Positions 15,951-23,868 of a stretch of 26,960 nt of DNA are shown in pieces. Position 1 is the stretch's first letter; each line of letters opens with the position of its first letter. The notes below the pieces were generated by a model. That model worked only from the letters and a program-made list of their open reading frames with translations. It made no database searches and was not told the origin of the DNA. The position numbers and the translations under genes were made by a program. Source of the stretch: CAYJAD01 sp964372165 (lineage in GTDB: Bacteria > Desulfobacterota > Desulfovibrionia > Desulfovibrionales > Desulfovibrionaceae). Location: assembly GCA_964372165.1 (NCBI GenBank), contig CAYJPT010000011.1, positions 1 to 26,960 on the forward strand, given 5' to 3'.

Positions 15951-18203
15951 ATGAATACCTCTTTTGAAAAACGCATTCAAAACTTAAGTGACAGACTTAT
16001 ATATATTAAAGATATCTTTGCCCATAAACATCAAGATATTGTAGAACTTTTAAGCGGAAGACTTGACCAACTAAATCAGCGCATTAGTGAAGATTTATGC
16101 CAAGATATAAATGCTGAAATTGTTACAATTGAAGATCTTTTTATCTTCATGGAGCGCAAGCTTGAAGAAGATTTATCAGCCATGGACAAGGTGCGCATTG
16201 TACGCCATCCTCAGCGCATATGCTTGCGTGATATTTTGGAAAATGTCTATGATAATTTCACAGAGATTGGTGGGCAAGATGAATATAGCATAGATCCAAG
16301 CATGTTAATTGCACGCGCCATTATCACAAGAAAGCGTGGCAAAAAAACATATAATCAATCAATTATGGTTATTGGGCAAGAAAAAGGCCATGGGGCAGAG
16401 TTTCGCAACGGTGGCTCAGTAAAGCCTTGGGGAAATGCCAAAGCATTACAATACATGCGTGTTGCTGAGGCCGAAGGCATACCAATTCATACATTTATAT
16501 TCACACCTGGCTCATTTCCGGTTGAAGATTACCCTGGTGCTGCGCAGCAAATTGCTCGCAATATTTATGGTATGGCTAATTTACGTGTACCCATTGTGGC
16601 AGTTATATCTGAAGGTGGTTCTGGTGGAGCTGAAGCTATTGGCCTTGCAGACAAAAGGCTTATGCTCTCGCATGGTTACTATTCTGTTATTTCTCCAGAA
16701 GGTGCTGCAGCCATTGAGGGACGCATCAAAGAGGGTGAGCGTGCAACCCCTGAACTTATTGAATTTTGTGCCGAATCATTGCAAATTACAGCCGATGACA
16801 ACTTAAAATTTGGATATATTGACCAAATAATTCAAGAGCCACATTTGGGTGCAAGACCTACACATTTTGATTTTTTCCGTGATTTACGTCAAGAAATACT
16901 ACGCGCAACTGATGAGGTAGTCATTTCATGTCGCTCAGCACCTGGTTTTCGTGGCATGGCCTTAGCAAGACGACGCAAACCACATATTAATCTTGAGGAT
17001 TTATATCTACGCTGGGGACTTTCTTCGGCCAATAAAGATCGTTTAGTATTAAATAGACAGTTAAAATACTTAAAACTTTCTCAAACAGCTTTCCTTGACC
17101 GCAGACCATGGTATTCAAAGTGGTGGCGCAATATTGCAGGTGCAATGCTTATTCGTTGGAATAGAGTTAAATATGACTTCTATCGCAGATATCGCCGCTT
17201 GATAACCTCACTTGTAGAAGAAACAGAGAGTGAATGGGCTTTGATAAAAGCACGCATTGCAAGTCCTTTTAAAAAACTCACTCCTCCACAAAAGAAACAT
17301 AGCACAAATACAGCTCTTGAGGATTTAACGCGTCTATCATCTTGGGCCGGGGAAGGTCGCCGTAAAATATGGAATTATATTTCCCCACGTTATAAAATTG
17401 ACCGCACAATTAGTTGCCCAAATGCCGCTAAAGCAGGTTGCCCAGACTTGTGGGGTCCTGACCTTTTTGCCGAATTTGCAGGAGTTTGCAGTTCTTGTGG
17501 GCACCACTTCCCCATGGAACCAGAATGGTATGTACGCAATGTTTTTGATAAAGGCTCTGTATATGAGTTTAATAATGCCATTGAGGCAGGCAATCCGCTT
17601 AACTTCCAAAACTTTGAAGAGCGTATTCTTGATGCGCAAAAAAGAACAGGATCAAAAAGTGGCTGCATGACTTTTGAAGCCTGCATTGATGGAGTAAAAA
17701 TCATTGTTGCCATGCTCATGGGTACATTTCGTGGTGGCTCTGTGGGTGCTGCAGAAGGGCAAAAGTTTGTAGAAGCTGCTGAACTTGCAATGAAAAAGCG
17801 ATATCCTTTTATTGCTTATGTACATGGAACAGCAGGCATTCGCATTCAAGAAGGTACACATGGTGTTATACAAATGCCACGCTGCACTGTTGCAGTGCGT
17901 CGTTACATTGAAAGCGGCGGATTATATCTTGTACTTTATGATACCAATTCCTTTGCCGGCCCCGTAGCAAGCTTCCTAGGATGCTCCCCTTATCAATTTG
18001 CTGTGCGTTCTTCAAATATTGGATTTGCAGGTCCAGGCGTTATCAAAGAAACTACAGGTACTGATATTCCACCACGCTATCACCGTTCCGACAAAGCTTT
18101 ATCACGCGGACATATACAAGGGATTTGGGATCGCAGGCATATTCGTGCCAATTTAAAACAAGCCCTACTCACCATCGGTGGGCGTAATGTTTATTATCGT
18201 TAA
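15951..18203 (+). CDS. Fused carboxyltransferase, AccA-like then AccD-like
   Basis: This 750-residue protein joins both halves of the acetyl-CoA carboxylase carboxyltransferase, which moves the carboxyl group from biotin to acetyl-CoA to give malonyl-CoA. Residues about 60-320 resemble AccA (IGQEKGHGAEFRNGG, FIFTPGSFPVEDYPGAAQ, ISEGGSGGAEAIGLADK, YSVISPEGAAAIEGR). Residues about 485-740 resemble AccD, with a zinc-finger-like region and GGSVGAAEGQKFVEAAELA, FIAYVHGTAGIRIQEG and SFAGPVASFLG. A basic, tryptophan-rich linker of about 150 residues separates them. The finger is unusual: Cys489 and Cys497 are seven residues apart instead of two, while Cys513 and Cys516 keep the CxxC spacing. AAGG lies six bases before the ATG, 18 bases after accC. 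Confidence 0.88.
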   Translation: MNTSFEKRIQNLSDRLIYIKDIFAHKHQDIVELLSGRLDQLNQRISEDLCQDINAEIVTIEDLFIFMERKLEEDLSAMDKVRIVRHPQRICLRDILENVYDNFTEIGGQDEYSIDPSMLIARAIITRKRGKKTYNQSIMVIGQEKGHGAEFRNGGSVKPWGNAKALQYMRVAEAEGIPIHTFIFTPGSFPVEDYPGAAQQIARNIYGMANLRVPIVAVISEGGSGGAEAIGLADKRLMLSHGYYSVISPEGAAAIEGRIKEGERATPELIEFCAESLQITADDNLKFGYIDQIIQEPHLGARPTHFDFFRDLRQEILRATDEVVISCRSAPGFRGMALARRRKPHINLEDLYLRWGLSSANKDRLVLNRQLKYLKLSQTAFLDRRPWYSKWWRNIAGAMLIRWNRVKYDFYRRYRRLITSLVEETESEWALIKARIASPFKKLTPPQKKHSTNTALEDLTRLSSWAGEGRRKIWNYISPRYKIDRTISCPNAAKAGCPDLWGPDLFAEFAGVCSSCGHHFPMEPEWYVRNVFDKGSVYEFNNAIEAGNPLNFQNFEERILDAQKRTGSKSGCMTFEACIDGVKIIVAMLMGTFRGGSVGAAEGQKFVEAAELAMKKRYPFIAYVHGTAGIRIQEGTHGVIQMPRCTVAVRRYIESGGLYLVLYDTNSFAGPVASFLGCSPYQFAVRSSNIGFAGPGVIKETTGTDIPPRYHRSDKALSRGHIQGIWDRRHIRANLKQALLTIGGRNVYYR

Positions 18204-18217
18204 TTTTAGGAATTATT

Positions 18218-18865
18218 ATGCTAGATGTTACTGCACTACTTGATGAAATAAAATCCTCTCCATATGAGGAAGTACATATTTTGGCACCACATACCGGCAC
18301 AATCACCTTTGCATCTCTGGATAAAGGCAGCATGGTGCATGGACCACAAGGAATGTGGAAAGAAAAACCAGGTTCGCTATTAGTAACCATTGAAAGGGAA
18401 CATAACCCAAAGCCAATTTATGCACCAGAAAAGGGTGAGATATGTGAGATTAACAAAAATCTTGAGGGTAAATTTGTTCAAGCCGGAACAAAATTACTTA
18501 CTGTGCGTCATCCGCTCAGTAAAGATGAAGTTCAACAAATTATCTTAAAGCGCGCTCTACACCTTTTTGTTGCACCCGAACGAGCAAAATATTATTTTAC
18601 ACCTGAAGTTGACAAAAAAATACGTGCATCAGGTGCACAAAGTATATCCATTCACGACGGAATGGAACTTTTTATCATGTCACGCATGAAGCGCGAAGCT
18701 CCACTGCATTACAGTGGGCCAAGCGGTGCTATTTATGCAATATATTTTAAGCATACTGAAAATATCGACGCAGGCCAACCACTGATTGGCATATGCCCAC
18801 AAGATCAAATTAATATTATTGAAGAAGTGGTTATGCGTGTGCAAACTGAGTGGCAGGAAATTTAA
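18218..18865 (+). CDS. Biotinyl/lipoyl-like barrel protein lacking the carrier lysine
   Basis: A 215-residue protein placed where a biotin carrier would be expected, 14 bases after the fused carboxyltransferase and with AGG seven bases before its ATG. Residues about 19-100 follow the biotinyl-domain plan: ILAPHTGTITF, a turn, LLVTIEREHNPKPIYAPEKGEI, then FVQAGTKLLTVRHP. In carriers the central hairpin reads EAMKM; here the matching segment is EREHN, with His62 in place of the biotin-accepting lysine. A second barrel-like stretch, YSGPSGAIYAIYFKHTENIDAGQPLIGI, lies near the C-terminus. It therefore probably cannot be biotinylated at the usual site. It may be a structural subunit or adaptor of the complex, with a true carrier encoded elsewhere. 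Confidence 0.7.
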   Translation: MLDVTALLDEIKSSPYEEVHILAPHTGTITFASLDKGSMVHGPQGMWKEKPGSLLVTIEREHNPKPIYAPEKGEICEINKNLEGKFVQAGTKLLTVRHPLSKDEVQQIILKRALHLFVAPERAKYYFTPEVDKKIRASGAQSISIHDGMELFIMSRMKREAPLHYSGPSGAIYAIYFKHTENIDAGQPLIGICPQDQINIIEEVVMRVQTEWQEI

Positions 18866-18875
18866 GGCACATTAA

Positions 18876-19211
18876 ATGGGCAAAGCTTTACAAATACGCG
18901 TTAGTGCTGTTACTTGGAATGAAAGCTTAGTTAAAAAACTCTGGCCAAGGCTTAGTGAACTTACATCAAGTATACCTAACAAACATACAAAGTTTGGCGT
19001 ACTTGAAATGGTACAAAGCCTAAGCGATGGGTTAAACTTTATGGACTGGCCAGAAAAGCGTAAACTAAAATTAGGTTCTAACATTGAAAAAGCTGTTGAT
19101 ATAACACGCTGTATTGAGAATGCCCTTGCCAGCTGGAATCCGCATGAAGCTAATACCTTAAGCGACCAACTAGAAGATATACTCAACACATTAGAAAATG
19201 ATTGCATTTAA
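18876..19211 (+). CDS. Unrecognised conserved-looking 111-residue protein
   Basis: I do not recognise this family. The gene starts ten bases after the preceding stop, with AAGG (18864-18867) at a good distance, and runs in the same direction as the acc-like genes and ssb, so it is probably the last gene of that operon. The product is soluble, with no signal or membrane segment. It opens GKALQIRVSAVTWNESLVKKLWPRL and is otherwise mostly charged, helix-friendly sequence with two tryptophans in its first half. The opposite strand carries an open frame of the same length over nearly the same bases (18872-19207), but it lacks operon context and its protein is cysteine- and serine-rich, so the + strand frame is chosen. 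Confidence 0.6.
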   Translation: MGKALQIRVSAVTWNESLVKKLWPRLSELTSSIPNKHTKFGVLEMVQSLSDGLNFMDWPEKRKLKLGSNIEKAVDITRCIENALASWNPHEANTLSDQLEDILNTLENDCI

Positions 19212-19239
19212 AACATAATATCAACCACTTGGAGACAAC

Positions 19240-19776
19240 ATGTTAAACAAAGCTATGATTATTGGCAGACTAGGGCAAGACCCCGAGCTTAAATATACCC
19301 AAAGCGGAGTGCCCCTTTGCAACCTAAACATTGCAACATCAGAGTCCTATCAAGATCGTGATGGCAACAAGGTAGACCGTACAGAATGGCATCGTGTGTC
19401 AGTATTTCAACGTGCTGCAGAAAATTGTGCAACATACCTTCGCAAAGGAAGCCTAGTATACATTGAAGGCAGTATAAATACTCGCAAATGGCAAGACCAA
19501 CAAGGGCAAGACAGATATACAACAGAAATTAGAGCCCAACGGGTACAATTTCTTGATCGCCGTGGCGGAGAAGAAGGTGCAAGCAGCGGATATGCAAACC
19601 AAGGCTACGCTGCAGGTAACCAAAATAATCAAGGCTATCAAGGTAGTCAAGGTAATCAAGGTTATCAAGGCCAAAAACAATACAATAAAAACCAATCCGC
19701 TCCACCACAGCAAAATGAAGATATGGGTCCAGCGTTTCCTTCAGAAGCCAGTGATATGGACGATATACCATTTTAA
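19240..19776 (+). CDS. ssb: Single-stranded DNA-binding protein
   Basis: SSB coats single-stranded DNA during replication, repair and recombination and recruits partners through its C-terminal tip. The 178-residue product has the OB fold (LNKAMIIGRLGQDPELKYTQSG, TEWHRVSVFQRAAENCATYL, GSLVYIEGSI, TEIRAQRVQFLDRRG), a glutamine/glycine/asparagine-rich linker (about 118-165) built on repeated NQGYQG units, and the conserved acidic tip DMDDIPF. GGAGA five bases before the ATG supports the start. The linker DNA has matching short tandem repeats (about 19610-19680), which could change length by slippage. A strong terminator follows 38 bases later. Confidence 0.97.
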   Translation: MLNKAMIIGRLGQDPELKYTQSGVPLCNLNIATSESYQDRDGNKVDRTEWHRVSVFQRAAENCATYLRKGSLVYIEGSINTRKWQDQQGQDRYTTEIRAQRVQFLDRRGGEEGASSGYANQGYAAGNQNNQGYQGSQGNQGYQGQKQYNKNQSAPPQQNEDMGPAFPSEASDMDDIPF

Positions 19777-19814
19777 ATCATATTCAAACTTGCTATTTAA
19801 CACAGTTTTTAGTC

Positions 19815-19846
19815 AAAAAACCGCCTGTGCAGCAGGCGGTTTTTTT
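19815..19846 (+). terminator. Strong Rho-independent terminator after ssb
   Basis: CCGCCTG (19821-19827) and CAGGCGG (19833-19839) form a 7-bp GC-rich stem with a 5-base loop. Six As precede it and seven Ts follow. The A-tract makes it usable from both strands, which would also protect ssb from read-through by the oppositely oriented EAL gene. Confidence 0.93.
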
Positions 19847-19866
19847 CATATTTTCAAAATACATTA

Positions 19867-20184
19867 GTCGGCATCTGAAAAGCTAAACAATATGCTGAAA
19901 ACACGTTATTTTTTTACAAAAATGTATAAATAATAATGCCAGAAATAAGGGCATGGAATGCACTTTTCTGGCATTATTATAATACTAAAATACGATTTTT
20001 TAGTGACGACTAATGCAATTTTTCTGCAAGAAAAATTGCGCGTGCCGTAAAATAAGCCAGAACTTGCTTCTGGTGTCCCCGAAGGGGTATTTGGAGGCAA
20101 CGTGTTTTATGCCAAAGCATAGCCGTAAGGCAATGCGTGGTATTTTTTGAAAAGCGCATGGAAATGCGTTTTTCAGCATCCGAC
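19867..20184. mobile_element. Second, unrelated MITE-like element (about 318 bp)
   Basis: The region is bounded by imperfect inverted repeats, GTCGGCATCTGAAAA (19867-19881) and TTTTCAGCATCCGAC (20170-20184), matching at 12 of 15 positions. The 7-base direct repeat TACATTA lies flush outside both ends (19860-19866 and 20185-20191). Inside are a perfect 16-bp stem ATAATAATGCCAGAAA/TTTCTGGCATTATTAT (19930-19945, 19965-19980), a 10-bp stem GCAATTTTTC/GAAAAATTGC (20015-20039), CCAGAA/TTCTGG (20057-20073), CCCC-gaa-GGGG (20077-20087), and TGAAAAGCGCAT/ATGCGTTTTTCA (20148-20175). AAAACACGTT (19898-19907) also pairs with AACGTGTTTT (20099-20108). No gene fits inside. A further TGTAGTCG at 20259-20266 is the inverse of CGACTACA at 20181-20188, so the right boundary could extend there. 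Confidence 0.5.
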
Positions 20185-20273
20185 TACATTAGTTGATTTC
20201 TTGCTTAAGTTTTGCGTGAGCGTAGTTTTTACTGCAGAACATAATAATGCAATATTAGTGTAGTCGAACGAAG

Positions 20274-22502
20274 CTATATTTTTTTCATTTCATCAGTGTA
20301 TTTTTCCTCAAAATCAGCAATAGACATTGGCTTTGCATAATAATATCCTTGTATAGCATCACCACCACTATTTTTAATGAATTGAAGCTGATGTAATTCT
20401 TCAATTCCCTCTGCTACTATATGTATATTAAGACTGTGAGCCAATTGAATTAGAGAGTTCACAATTAAATTACCACGTTCAATATGTTTCTTGTCAGCAA
20501 AGAAACTTTTATCAAGCTTTATGGTATCCACCGAAAGGTTTTTTAATAAACTTAATGATGAATAACCCGAACCAAAGTCATCAATGGACACTCTAAAGTT
20601 ATAACTATGTAATTCGTTAAAAAGTGCTTCCAAGATACTTTCATTGTCAATCATTGTAGACTCGGTCAATTCAAACTCTATGTAGTTATGGGGAATATTG
20701 TACTTATTAACTATTTTAGCAAGATTTTTTGCCAAATTTGCATCACTTAAATTCAATCTAGAGAGGTTTACAGATATGGGCAGATAAGCACATCCACTTT
20801 CATTCCATTTTTTTAAGGTAGCACAAACAGTTTCTAACATATACCTATCAATATTGACTATGAATCCATTTTTTTCAAAAATAGGAATATATTGCTCTGG
20901 CAAAATAATATTACCATTTGGTTCAATCCATCTAACCAATGCTTCTGCCCCAATAAGTGTTTCATCTATGACACTTATTTTGGGTTGTAAAAATGCTTGA
21001 AACTCTCCTGATTTAAGCGCATGTTTCATCTGATTAGAAACTTTTATACTTTTCAAAATTCTTTCTTTGTATTTATCATCATAATCACAAATTTTATAAC
21101 CTTTTTGCTCTTTAGCCATGGTATGAGCCATATTCACATTATTAATAATGGTATTTACATCTCGCTCTTCAGGTAATATATTATATCTACCATATTTAAA
21201 CGCTATGTTATAATTTCTAAGTTTTGACATGGTTCTTTTGAAATATACTTCATAATAGCGCGTTATTCTATCTATATCTTCCATACGCTCACTTTTAAAA
21301 AAGCACATGAATTCATCCACACCTGTTCGTGCAACAATAAGCGACGGCTCATTAATTACGAGAGCTATATGCTTAAACCTTTGTAATACTTCATTACCAA
21401 CATGAAAATTAAAAATTTCATTGATGGCCTTAAAGTTTTCAATATCAATTTTTATAATAGTGTATCTAACATCAGGGTTCTTGTTTAAAATTTCTTCCAT
21501 ATCTTTTTTGAGGCAGGCAAGATTTGGTAAGCCTGTTAAGGAGTCGGTATAAGCAATTTTTTCAATAGATCTAATAAATTTAATTTTTGATGAATACCAA
21601 ATATAAAAAGCAAATGCTATTAATGCAATAAAAGCAAATGCACTAAGATATATTGTAACAGCGACGGCGGAATATAATGATGAATGAATTTTATCTTCGT
21701 TTACAGTGAGCACTAATGTCCAGTCCGCTGACTTTATGGGAATGTACATAACAGTGCTGACTTTTCCATCTAGCTCATAATAAAGAATATCACTTTGCCC
21801 ATCTTTAATATCATCCAAAACTTCTTCAAAAGTACTATCACTCAATATTTTTAAGCTATCGTCACTCAATTCTTCCAAACGTATAAAATCTTGCTCAGTA
21901 CTAAAGAGTACTGTACCATCTTTGGATAAAATATAAGCATAACCAATACCAAACATAAGCTCACTTATACGCTCGAAAAGACTTTCAATGGAATGCTCAC
22001 TAAATAAAACTGTAATTACTTTGTCATCTTTTATCACCGGTACAGCCACATCCAGCACTATTTCACCGGTAATAGACGATTTGTAAGGGGGGGAAAGGAT
22101 GAATTCATTTTTTAATGCACTTAAAAATACAGAATTTTTTGAAAAATTTCTCTCTATGCGCTGCGTAGATATGCCAATACCATCAAGATTTACATGGTAG
22201 AGATTTTCAAACTCCTCTGTTTGAGATTGTGTATTTAAAAAATCAATTACATCTTCATTAGGCTTGATATTTTTTGCCACATAGCTTGCTAAGAGGGAGA
22301 GGTCATCTTCACTTTCTTCAATACTATCTTCAAAGGCAACGTCTAATTGTTTTTTTATTTGCTCAATTTCTTGTGCTGCAACAGCGTGCAGCTCATCTTG
22401 AGCAATCATATTATACACATAAAGCAGTACAAACACTAACAAAATACTAGAAATAGAAAAAAAATATGCTAGTTTACGTGTACCAAAAGTTTTAATTTTC
22501 AT
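20274..22502 (-). CDS. Membrane dCache-GGDEF-EAL cyclic-di-GMP phosphodiesterase
   Basis: A 742-residue inner-membrane signalling protein. It has a first helix (about 11-31), a periplasmic sensory region of dCache type (about 35-275) likely to bind a small ligand, a second helix (about 280-305), a GGDEF domain, and a C-terminal EAL domain (about 490-735). The GGDEF signature is degenerate (GVDEF, residues 394-398), so cyclase activity is unlikely; the domain may bind GTP and regulate. The EAL domain looks complete: EALVRW at 520-525, NLSRLNL, ELTES, DDFGSGYSSLSLL, IKLDKSF and AEGIEE. It should hydrolyse c-di-GMP. The gene stands alone, opposite in direction to its left neighbours, and its protein is rich in Asn, Ile and Lys, so acquisition by transfer is possible. 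Confidence 0.9.
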   Translation of the reverse strand: MKIKTFGTRKLAYFFSISSILLVFVLLYVYNMIAQDELHAVAAQEIEQIKKQLDVAFEDSIEESEDDLSLLASYVAKNIKPNEDVIDFLNTQSQTEEFENLYHVNLDGIGISTQRIERNFSKNSVFLSALKNEFILSPPYKSSITGEIVLDVAVPVIKDDKVITVLFSEHSIESLFERISELMFGIGYAYILSKDGTVLFSTEQDFIRLEELSDDSLKILSDSTFEEVLDDIKDGQSDILYYELDGKVSTVMYIPIKSADWTLVLTVNEDKIHSSLYSAVAVTIYLSAFAFIALIAFAFYIWYSSKIKFIRSIEKIAYTDSLTGLPNLACLKKDMEEILNKNPDVRYTIIKIDIENFKAINEIFNFHVGNEVLQRFKHIALVINEPSLIVARTGVDEFMCFFKSERMEDIDRITRYYEVYFKRTMSKLRNYNIAFKYGRYNILPEERDVNTIINNVNMAHTMAKEQKGYKICDYDDKYKERILKSIKVSNQMKHALKSGEFQAFLQPKISVIDETLIGAEALVRWIEPNGNIILPEQYIPIFEKNGFIVNIDRYMLETVCATLKKWNESGCAYLPISVNLSRLNLSDANLAKNLAKIVNKYNIPHNYIEFELTESTMIDNESILEALFNELHSYNFRVSIDDFGSGYSSLSLLKNLSVDTIKLDKSFFADKKHIERGNLIVNSLIQLAHSLNIHIVAEGIEELHQLQFIKNSGGDAIQGYYYAKPMSIADFEEKYTDEMKKI

Positions 22503-22683
22503 TTTGTATGTAGAGATATATTAATTGATTTATTTTTGTAAGGGCTCTAATAAAAATCCCTCAAGAGTGCGCCGTACACGACTTCAAAGTATTTTTATTT
22601 GTATCATCTCTAGCTGCTTTCGGTAGTATATAAACACTATCTAGTCAAGCATGTTCTAAGTTTATTTTTATTTTTGGGGCCCT

Positions 22684-22836
22684 TCAGCTCCGGTATTGCT
22701 CCTCCTGCAATAGTCCATAGATACACGCTGGCCACAGTTCCGTAGAGAGATTATCTTTTACGAAATCGCTCAAATCTTTCTTTGGTGATTTCTTCATGGC
22801 GGTAAAGTATACTCCATCCACGATGCATAGCTCTTT
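22684..22836 (-). pseudogene. Possible small-gene remnant, minus strand
   Basis: An open frame of 50 codons on the minus strand. From its ATG at 22797 it reads MKKSPKKDLSDFVKDNLS and continues with TELWPACIYGLLQEEQYRS. The upstream codons stay open to 22836 and read KELCIVDGVYFTA. A second frame over the same region (about 22754-22859) reads MDFNVLKRAMHRGWSILYRH and then EEITKERFERFRKR. I recognise neither. Two good-looking frames side by side suggest one gene broken by a frameshift, but chance cannot be excluded at this length. Confidence 0.25.
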
Positions 22837-22840
22837 TTAG

Positions 22841-22987
22841 AACATTAAAATCCATTGTGCTAAAAAACTAGGATTTAGCAAACAAGGATGGGAAGATATC
22901 ACGCATGCTAAACCTGTTTCGCATTTTGGCTATGCCATAACACCTTCAGCTACTGGTGAAGTAAAAAAGATGGCAAAAGAATTGTAA
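22841..22987 (+). pseudogene. C-terminal fragment of an unknown protein
   Basis: The frame opens after a stop at 22838-22840 and runs to TAA at 22985-22987 with protein-like composition: CAKKLGFSKQGWEDITHA, then KPVSHFGYAITPSATGEVKK and MAKEL. It has no start codon or ribosome site of its own, so it looks like the 3' end of a gene whose front has been lost. I cannot name the parent family. Confidence 0.4.
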
Positions 22988-23132
22988 ATGCTAGGTTCTA
23001 GCTATATAGTTATGTAGAAGACATGTATAAGCAATATCAAACGCACAAGTGGATAGCATTATCTTGTGCTCAACACGCATAATCATGAGCAACTACAGCA
23101 AAGTGTTTCATCAACTTAGAGGAGTGATTATC

Positions 23133-23591
23133 ATGCGAAGAAAAGACAAAGCAAGGCTTGATAGGGAATTTATGGATACCGTGCTTAATGAGGCACAAGA
23201 AATTTATGTTGCTTTTGCAAGTGCCGATGCACCCTATGTTATCCCACTAAATTTTGCATATATGCATGGTAAAATATATGTGCACTGTGCCCACAATGGT
23301 AGAAAAATTGATTGCATCAAAGCTAATGCGCAAGTAGGTTTTTGCACAGCTGTTGACATTGCGATACTTAGGGAGGATGCAACTACAAAATTTCGCTCAG
23401 TATGTGGAACAGGACAAGCACATCTTGTAGATGATATTGAAGAAAAACGTCTTGCCCTTGACGCTATTGCTACACGCTATGAAGCAAATTGTGAATGCCC
23501 AGCCACGGACAAAATGGTTGCTCGAACAGCTATAATCTGTATTGATATTTTGACTCTTAGTGGCAAACAAAGTCCGACAAGCACTTCATAA
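23133..23591 (+). CDS. NimA-like pyridoxamine 5'-phosphate oxidase-fold flavoprotein
   Basis: The start at 23133 is chosen because GAGGAG lies eight bases upstream and the family homology begins MRRKDKARLDREF; an in-frame ATG 84 bases earlier would add an unconserved leader. The 152-residue product has the split-barrel flavin-binding fold of the family that includes the 5-nitroimidazole-resistance protein NimA: APYVIPLNFAYMHGKIYVHC, the AHNGRKID segment with its conserved histidine region, FRSVCGTGQAHLVDD, and EEKRLALDAIATRY. Members bind FMN or a related cofactor; substrates differ and resistance cannot be claimed from sequence. It is a single gene followed 11 bases later by a MITE-like element. 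Confidence 0.85.
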   Translation: MRRKDKARLDREFMDTVLNEAQEIYVAFASADAPYVIPLNFAYMHGKIYVHCAHNGRKIDCIKANAQVGFCTAVDIAILREDATTKFRSVCGTGQAHLVDDIEEKRLALDAIATRYEANCECPATDKMVARTAIICIDILTLSGKQSPTSTS

Positions 23592-23602
23592 GCAAAACCT
23601 AA

Positions 23603-23785
23603 GAAAACGCTGATTAAATCAACAAGTCAAAAAACATATTGTGCGTTTCCTTACAAAGTAGGAAATTGTGCCTACTTTGCACGCCGAATGAGAGCAAAAA
23701 ACCACGTTTTTTTGCGTCCCACAGGGCGAATGAAGGCAGTGTGCCTTTCTGATTTATTTTGCTTGCAGAATAAATCAGCATTTCC
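23603..23785 (+). mobile_element. MITE-like interspersed element, copy 2 (183 bp)
   Basis: Same family and orientation as the copy at 11895-12076, with about nine differences including one 1-base indel. It starts GAAAACGCTGATTAAATC and ends AAATCAGCATTTCC. The tetramer CTAA lies flush outside both ends (23599-23602 and 23786-23789), as a target-site duplication would. In the 14-bp terminal hairpin one C has become T opposite G, which would keep a G-U pair in RNA. The GCAAAAAA/TTTTTTGC stem is kept; the AAAGTAGG/CCTACTTT stem is kept but shortened to 8 bp. Confidence 0.82.
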
Positions 23786-23868
23786 CTAATTGTAAAAATA
23801 TATGAATTAGCATTACAGTTAGTGATATCTTTTCAGACTAATCATGAAAAAACTGTTGTGTTGTATTT

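Larger units (their letters stand above)
22503..23132. other. Debris-rich gap between the EAL gene and the NimA-like gene
   Basis: About 630 bases containing fragments of coding-like sequence on both strands (listed separately) and no intact gene. The part nearest the EAL gene (22503-22680) is AT-rich with no clear ribosome site or promoter for that gene. The mixture suggests an old insertion/deletion site. Confidence 0.45.

Noticed and set aside
18872..19207. Minus-strand open frame of 111 codons opposite the gene after the carboxylase operon
   Set aside because: It mirrors the + strand frame almost exactly. The + strand frame has a ribosome site, operon spacing and direction in its favour.
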